Shown one piece after another: positions 58,326 to 64,000 of a stretch of DNA of 64,000 nucleotides. The notes below the pieces were generated by a model. That model saw nothing but the letters and a program-made list of their open reading frames with translations, was not told the origin of the DNA and did no database searches. This stretch comes from Nemertoderma westbladi (lineage: Eukaryota; Xenacoelomorpha; Nemertodermatida; Nemertodermatidae). The position numbers and the translations under genes are program-made. The stretch is taken from the NCBI GenBank assembly GCA_032718475.1, contig JAUCBJ010001166.1:1-64000 (forward strand), read 5' to 3'. The number at the start of each line of letters is the position of its first letter. The first letter of the stretch is position 1.

Positions 58326-59024
58326 GGGGATCGGCATGCTGCATTGCAGCTGCATTTTTAAGAATGCTGTGCCGGCTTGTCAACAAAATTGCACCGCCAC
58401 AACTCCCTATCACCTATGACATTTGCTAGATCATCCGCATCTTTAAGGCCAGTGTCCTTTAAGATGCGTCTCAAGAAAGTCATGGGCTGTCCACCATGCT
58501 TATTCACTCCATGAGGCTGCCAAAGTACAAGATTATGCACTGGCTGGTCCACACGGCGAAAGCAATGTCCTGCAAAGCGGAGGCGTTTTTGTTCTAGTGT
58601 CAAGCTTGGGGGAACCAATGAGACACCTCCAATGTTATATAGTGTCTGGTTGGAGATGTGTGCATTGTCCTTGACACAATGAACCCGGCGTAGCCTTCTT
58701 GTGAATGTGCCATCCAGAGATTTGGTGTCCTCAGCAGTTAGAGCCCAGCATGGACTCCCGTCCACTGCTGCTCTAAATAATCGGACCTTAAGTTTCCGAT
58801 TAATTCTCGGTGACTTCCAAATCCTGGAAAGCCTATTCAAGGCTGCCCATGCCTTTCCCTTACGTATTCGAAGGTCCTCACCTGACTTCCGGATCCATGA
58901 TCCCAGGTAACAGAAGTCGTCCACATGCTCAAGCATACCATCCTTTGAGCTTATTCTCATCCGATCAGAGACTTGCTGAGGACTTTCAAAGTTAACTGTC
59001 AGAATTTTGGTCTTTCTGGAGTTA
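58326..59024 (-). pseudogene. RTE-like LINE, 5'-truncated copy
   Basis: A 200-codon minus-strand frame (58358-58960) is nearly identical to the C-terminal part of the element at 13890-15416: DDFCYLGSWIRKSGEDLRIR to CNFVDKPAQHS. Homology extends to about 59024. A small deletion replaces AVVPVLLYGSPC by AVDGSPC. Its 3' end stops at GCCGATCC without the (TAG)n tail, next to the LINE endonuclease fragment. Confidence 0.85.
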
Positions 59025-59183
59025 ATATTTACATTTTTTACATTTTATTTACATAATATTTTTATGTAATTATTATCTGATACATAATTAAATTACGACT
59101 GATGACTTAAAATATTATATTATATATATCATATTATATATCTGCCTATTGTTTGTTCCTGGTGTCTGGTTTTCGACAGGACT
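59025..59183 (+). other. 5' leader of the right-edge LINE
   Basis: AT-rich sequence between the RTE copy and ORF1 of the next LINE. The element's 5' end must lie in or just left of this interval. I cannot define it. Confidence 0.3.
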
Positions 59184-60101
59184 ATGTCTTCTGCTACCGG
59201 TAATAAAGAGAAAGGCACTAAGAATGATTGGACAAATGAAACAGTATGTTGCACGGAATGTAAACTAATATGGACTGATATTCGCTATGTTAACTCTTCA
59301 AACACCGTCGACTCATTAAAACGAGGAAATTTTCTATGTGGAATGTGCAGCGCCGACCTGATCTCTAAACTTAGCGAAGAAATTGCCCAACTTCGGGGAA
59401 AAACAACCAATATTGAAGATCGATTAAACAACGATGATGAAACTTCGCAGGTGGACCCAGATAGCAATGAACATGAACCGATGGGTACAGGTACATGGGC
59501 TGTTATGGCTTCGCGTCGAGGTAAACGGACAGGGGTTTCAATTCCAGCATCCACGGCCAATATAGCTCATGAAGTCCGGGAGGAAGTCCGCCGTCAATCA
59601 GACCGGAAAGGTAATCTCGTCGTTTCGGGAATGGAATTTCACTCAGGTGCAGGTGGTTCAAACGAGAATGACACGGCTGCAATTATAGAACTGGCGCTCG
59701 ATATCGGAGTAAATCTTTCTCCCGATAATCTTAAAGTAAGACGTATCGGGGGAGACAAGAGAAAGATTCGAGGAACAAAAAATAGTGATTCAAGTCAACC
59801 TACATCCGAGGATACTTCAGCTCCAAAAAAGATAATCGTGACTCTCAGTGCAGAGAAAAGACGCCAGTTACTTCGTGCATCAAAGGATCTGCGTGATTCA
59901 TCGCGTTTTGGCTCAGTGTATATCAACCCAGACTACACTCCGGCCGAAGCGTCAGCTCAATATGAATTACGCGTTCAACTAAGGAAAATGCGCTTAGAGC
60001 AGCCAAACAAACGTTGGGTAATCAGGCGCAACGGAGTGGTTGAGTTAAAAGGAAATACAGACGCGGCTGAGAACCATGATGTTGTGGAACAAGTCGATTG
60101 A
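59184..60101 (+). CDS. CR1-like LINE ORF1 (nucleic-acid-binding), 305 aa
   Basis: Starts at ATG 59184 (MSSATGNKEKGTKND) and ends at TGA 60099-60101. Near the N-terminus are CC(T)EC and FLCGMC, about 30 residues apart (residues 22-55), an LINE-type zinc-binding pair resembling a PHD-like finger. A short coiled-coil (LISKLSEEIAQLRGKTTNIE, about 60-80) follows, then an acidic linker. The C-terminal half has GNLVVSGMEF, KVRRIGGDKR, PKKIIVTLSAEKRRQLLRAS and VYINPDYTPAEASAQYELRV, ending KRWVIRRNGVVELKG. This matches the RRM-plus-C-terminal-domain layout of LINE ORF1 proteins that bind the element RNA. The frame is intact. Confidence 0.85.
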   Translation: MSSATGNKEKGTKNDWTNETVCCTECKLIWTDIRYVNSSNTVDSLKRGNFLCGMCSADLISKLSEEIAQLRGKTTNIEDRLNNDDETSQVDPDSNEHEPMGTGTWAVMASRRGKRTGVSIPASTANIAHEVREEVRRQSDRKGNLVVSGMEFHSGAGGSNENDTAAIIELALDIGVNLSPDNLKVRRIGGDKRKIRGTKNSDSSQPTSEDTSAPKKIIVTLSAEKRRQLLRASKDLRDSSRFGSVYINPDYTPAEASAQYELRVQLRKMRLEQPNKRWVIRRNGVVELKGNTDAAENHDVVEQVD

Positions 60102-60110
60102 CTACCATCT
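60093..60110 (+). promoter_or_regulatory. Possible UGA-CUA stop-codon readthrough site
   Basis: ORF1 ends GTC GAT TGA CTA CCA. The next codons stay open in the same frame into ORF2. UGA followed by CUA is a documented readthrough-promoting context in animal genes and viruses. An in-frame ATG at 60180-60182, 79 bases past the stop, offers reinitiation as an alternative. Confidence 0.5.
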
Positions 60111-63100
60111 GCAGCAAACATCGATACAGTCATAAATGCAAGTAGTCCGCCAATAATAAGTAAACAAACTCACACCCCGATGCATAAACTGCTGAGTGTT
60201 TCCGCTAGATTGCGAACTGTTAACATGCCTTCTCCGGTTAACCCGCTGGTCTCTGTGTCTTCTTCGGGTAACCGGCTGGTCTCTGTATCTGCTCCAGTTA
60301 ACCCGCTGGTCTCTGTGTCTGCTCCAGTTAACCCGCTGGTCACTGTGTCTGCTCAAGTTAACCCGCTGGTCTCTGTGTCTGCTCCAGTTAATCCGCTGGT
60401 CTCTGTGTCTGCTCCAGTTAACCCGCTGGTCTCTGTGTCTGCTCAAGTTAACCCGCTGGTCTCTGTGTCTGCTCCAGTTAACCCGCTGGTCTCTGTGTCT
60501 GCTCCAGTTAACCCGCTGGTCTTTGTGTCTGCTCCAGTTAACCCGCTGGTCTCTGGGTCTGCTCCAGTTAACCCGCTGGTCTTTGTGTCTGCTCCAGTTA
60601 ATCCGCTGGTCACTGTGTCTGCTCCAGTTAACCCGCTGGTCTTTGTGTCTGCTCCAGTTAACCCGCTGGTCTCTGTGTCTGCTCCAGTTAACCTGCTGGT
60701 CTCTGTGTCTGCTCCAGTTAACCCGCTGGTCACTGTGTCTGCTCCAGTTAACCCGCTGGTCTCTGTGTCTGCTCCAGTTAACCCGCTGGTCTATGTGTCT
60801 GCTCCAGTTAACCCGCTGGTCTCTGTGTCTGCTCCAGTTAACCCGCTGATCTCTATGTCTGCTCCAATTAAACCGCTGGTCTTTGTGTCTGCTCCAGTTA
60901 ACCCGCTGGTCTCTGTGTCTGCTCCAGTTAACCCGCTGGTCTCTGTGTCTGCTCCAGTTAAACCACTGGTCACTGTGTCTGCTCCAGTTAACCCACTGGT
61001 CTCTGTGTCTGCTCCAGTTAAACCGCTGGTCACTGTGTCTGCTCCAGTTAACCCGCTGGTCTCTGTGTCTGCTCCAGTTAACCCGCTGGTCTCTGTGTCT
61101 GCTTCAGTTAACCCGCTGGTCTCTGTGTCTGCTCCAGTTAACCCGCTGGTCTCTGTGTCTGCTCCTGTGAATACACTGGTTTCTGCAGCTGCGTCTGAAA
61201 CAGTCTCAGCTACTGTGCCTCCCAGTGCACCTGTCACGAAGGACTTAATCAATATATGCGTATTAAATGCTCAATCTGTCAACAACAAGGCAGCTTTTAT
61301 TAAGGACTATATGGTGGACAACAAGATTGATATTATGGCAATAACAGAATCGTGGTTAAAAGGAACTGCAGATGACAATAAGGTGGTTGGTGAAATATGT
61401 CCCAGGGGTTACACACTACGAGACGAGCCAAGAACCCGATCTAGGGGTGGAGGCGTGGCCTGCATATATAGATTATGTCTGAAATTGAAACGCTGTCCGT
61501 GTGATCTAGTATACGCCAGCTTTGAGTACATTGAGTTCACAATGACACACAGTTACACACTTACTCGGATCATCATCTTATATCGTACATATCCCTCCCA
61601 TGAAAATGGGCTTACAGCTAATTTATTCTTTGAACAATTTGCTGACTTCATGCAACATACAATTACAAAACCGGGAGTAATTGCTATTGTTGGGGATTTT
61701 AATTTCCATGTTGACGTTTCGTCTGATATGGACGCTATAGAATTTAATAATATCCTTAGTTGTTTTGGTCTAGTTCAGTTAGTTAACGGGCCGACCCATA
61801 GACACGGCCATACGTTGGATTTAGTAGTTACACATAATGATGAGTCTCACATGTACAAGAATGTGTATGCTCGGGACATTGGCCTGTCCGACCACTACGC
61901 AGTTCATTTCAATCTGAATCTTTCGAAGCCTGTGGTGACCACAGAATCTTTCACATATAGAAATATTAAAAATATCAAGTTAGATGATTTCACAAATGAT
62001 TTGCGCAATTCTTTGTGTTGCCAGCCACAATATAGTAACAATATTGACGATGTTGTGCAACTATATAATGATACCCTTACAACCATCATGGATATACATG
62101 CCCCGGAGAAATGTAAGACTGTACGTACAGAAATCAAGGCTGCCTGGTATAGTGAGGACATAGCTAAGGAAAAGAGGAAGCGCCGGCGGTTGGAACGGAA
62201 ATACCATAAAACTAGACTTACAGTGGATTGTATTGCTTTTAGAACTCAGTGCAAAGTGGTTTCAGATGCTATTGTTTTTGCAAAGGAATCCTACTATGGG
62301 GATATAATTAGAAATAATTCAGGTAACCAAAAGATGCTATATTCTGTAATCAATAAACTATTATATCGCAAGAAGAATTGTCTACCGGAACGAGAATCTG
62401 ATGAGGAGTTAGCTAACGTATTCGGAGATTATTTCGACAAAAAGATTGAAGGTATACGGAGAGATATATTACACCCTCAACAAGGCTCTCGGCCATTGAT
62501 TGGGCCCACTGTTCTGACCGAAGTAAACGCCCAATCGATTGGGCCGGTTGCTCATACGGAAACAATTCCTATACTAGTTCGTCCGACATTGGCGGGAATG
62601 GCGACACCGACGGAAACGAAATCTCACCCTATTGGACTGGGTGACCCGGCGGCTTTTAACACCCCAACGGTTACGGATCAAGGATTTAGCTCTTTCCGTG
62701 AAATTTCCACTGAGGAGACGAAGGAACTTATAAATAACTCGAAATCTAAAACGAGTCCGCGCGACCCGATGCCGACGAGCTTGGTCAAGCTGTCCATCAA
62801 TCTGCTGCTGCCTCTTATTACCTGTATTATTAATATGTCATTGTCTATGGGTACAGTTCCATCTCTGTTTAAGGAGGCAGTGTTAACACCAGTCCTTAAG
62901 AAGATAAAATTGGACCCAGAAATTCTTAAAAACTTCAGGCCGGTCTCCAACTTGCTTTACATTTCGAAATTAATAGAAAAGGTCGTCGCAAACCAGCTGA
63001 TTCAATATATGAATATTCACAACCTACATGAGCCGATGCAAAGCGCATACAGGCACCACCACGGAACAGAAACAGCACTTCTTTCAGTAAATGATTCTAT

Positions 63101-64000
63101 TCTCCGCAGCATCGACTCAGGTTCAGCAGTGCTAGTTGTTCTCTTGGATTTATCTGCAGCGTTCGACACGGTTGAACATGAGAAACTCTTAGAAATTCTT
63201 AAGTCTGATATAGGGATAACTGGAAATGCACTTAAATGGTTCAAATCATATTTGTCTGATCGTAAACAGCAAGTTCGTGTTGGTAGTCATTATTCTACAT
63301 ACAGAGACCTAAAGTATGGATTGCCACAAGGTTCTGTGCTCGGGCCGCTACTATTTACAATTTATACACGCTCTTTATCTGCTGTAATAAAAAAGCATGG
63401 TTTATCATACCATCTGTATGCTGATGATACTCAAATATATATCAGTTTCAAATCTGTAAATATTGATTCAGCAGTTCAGGTGACTGAGGATTGCCTAAAT
63501 GATATTCAGAAATGGATGTACACATATATGCTCAAGATGAACTCCGAGAAAACCGAAGTGCTGCTACTGCAGTCACGATTTGGCACATCAGTTGACAACC
63601 CACAAATACGTATTGGTAACGACGTGGTGGGCTGCAGCACCGATGCCCGCAATATCGGCTTTACTATGGATCATTATATGACGTTCAGTAAACAAATATC
63701 TCTAACTGTTCGCAGTGCGTTTTTCCACATCCGAAATCTATCAAAAATACAGCGGTGTTTAGCAAAACATGACCTTGAAACGCTAATCCACGCATTTATC
63801 ACCAGCTCTTTAGACAATAACAATTCGTTATATTATGGATTGCCAGACAAATATATAAACAAACTACAATATGTCCAGAACTCTGCGGCGCGCCTACTAA
63901 CAGGCACAAAGAAACGAGAACATATTAAACCTGTGCTCAAATATCTCCACTGGTTGCCTGTATTGCGACGCATTGACTTTAAGATTGTACTTATAGTATA
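60102..64000 (+). CDS. CR1-like LINE ORF2 (endonuclease-RT), open to window end
   Basis: In frame with ORF1, about 1,299 codons run without a stop to the window end; the 3' part lies outside. If not reached by readthrough, the first ATG is 60180. Order: a 26-codon linker to 60180, the decapeptide repeats (60231-61170), then an apurinic-endonuclease domain. That has INICVLNAQSV (61245), MAITESWL (61336, catalytic-type Glu), RSRGGGVACIYR (61437), VGDFNFHV (61689) and GLSDHYAVHF (61882). The reverse transcriptase follows with FRPVSNLLYISKLIEKVV, LDLSAAFDTVEH (63144), GLPQGSVLGPLL (63318) and YADDTQIY (63417). A Pro/Thr-rich insert (about 62480-62690) separates them. The CR1 group fits the ADDTQIY and GTETALL motifs. 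Confidence 0.85.
60231..61170 (+). repeat. In-frame 30-bp minisatellite within LINE ORF2
   Basis: About 31 units of GTTAACCCGCTGGTCTCTGT plus GTCTGCTCCA encode PLVSVSAPVN in the ORF2 frame. Length is exactly 30 bp throughout, and substitutions (for example Phe, Tyr or Thr at the second Ser position) keep the frame open. The other plus frame and the antisense frames are also open (SLCLLQLTRW and TSGLTGADTE), but they are shadows. Confidence 0.9.

Larger units (their letters stand above)
59184..64000 (+). mobile_element. Apparently intact CR1-like LINE, 3' end off window
   Basis: ORF1 and ORF2 lie head to tail in one frame with no frameshift, and with no premature stop apart from the TGA between them. 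The region is surrounded by decayed copies of other families, so this insertion is comparatively young or still active. The 3' UTR and tail lie beyond 64000. Confidence 0.8.

Noticed and set aside
58810-58995. Plus-strand frame over the RTE copy (also at 14402-14587)
   Set aside because: The same antisense peptide occurs at both RTE copies, so it reflects the LINE sequence and not a gene.
60196-61252. Frames encoding SLCLLQLTRW (plus) and TSGLTGADTE (minus) repeats
   Set aside because: They are shadows of the PLVSVSAPVN frame, which alone continues into the LINE endonuclease.

Overview
This window is nuclear DNA of an AT-rich animal genome, most likely an aquatic invertebrate. The reasons are split genes with GT-AG introns, AATAAA polyadenylation signals, many decayed non-LTR retrotransposons (RTE-like, CR1-like and others), a Penelope-like fragment, piggyBac, hAT and Mutator-type DNA transposon remains, MITEs and very large minisatellites. 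There are no bacterial operons, rRNA genes or CRISPR arrays. The species cannot be fixed from the sequence alone; a urocortin-like peptide gene fits a deuterostome but does not prove one.

Host genes are sparse. The best is a compact three-exon gene on the minus strand (about 15.75-16.75 kb) for a secreted neuropeptide precursor of the corticotropin-releasing-hormone/urocortin/DH44 family. The amidation and cleavage site Gly-Lys-Arg is created exactly across a splice junction. Weaker candidate host exons are at 1748-1906, 2619-3003 (a terminal exon with a poly(A) signal), 21086-21268 and 33399-33563.

Layout: 0-4.5 kb holds hAT remains, an RTE 3' stub and two candidate exons. 4.57-10.87 kb is a 29-bp minisatellite of about 217 units. 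13.9-15.4 kb is a 5'-truncated RTE-like element with an open 492-codon frame, followed by the neuropeptide gene and an older RTE copy immediately upstream of its promoter. 21.8-23.6 kb has coding-like plus-strand pieces split by a minus-strand LINE fragment. 24.9-27.3 kb is a broken piggyBac, abutting a 646-bp direct duplication (27.25-28.55 kb). 29.3-31 kb has Ty3/Gypsy RNase H and zinc-knuckle/nuclease retroelement pieces. 38-39.7 kb is a LINE endonuclease region split by a tRNA-like SINE with a 13-bp target-site duplication. 40.2-41.1 kb is a 30-bp minisatellite. 41.8-46.6 kb contains a structured 84-nt element, a Penelope-like fragment, two more copies of the tRNA-like element, a MITE and two LINEs. 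49.8-54.6 kb has two long-TIR foldback elements, a 47-bp minisatellite and a Mutator-type transposase. 55.7-58.2 kb is a 16-bp minisatellite.

The right edge (59.1-64.0 kb, running off the window) is an apparently intact CR1-like LINE. Its ORF1 (305 aa) is separated from ORF2 by one in-frame UGA followed by CUA, a context known to promote stop-codon readthrough. Between the stop and the endonuclease lies an in-frame 30-bp minisatellite encoding about 31 copies of a decapeptide. The frame then runs open without a stop for about 1,300 codons to the window end. This LINE and the neuropeptide gene are the two most interesting items.
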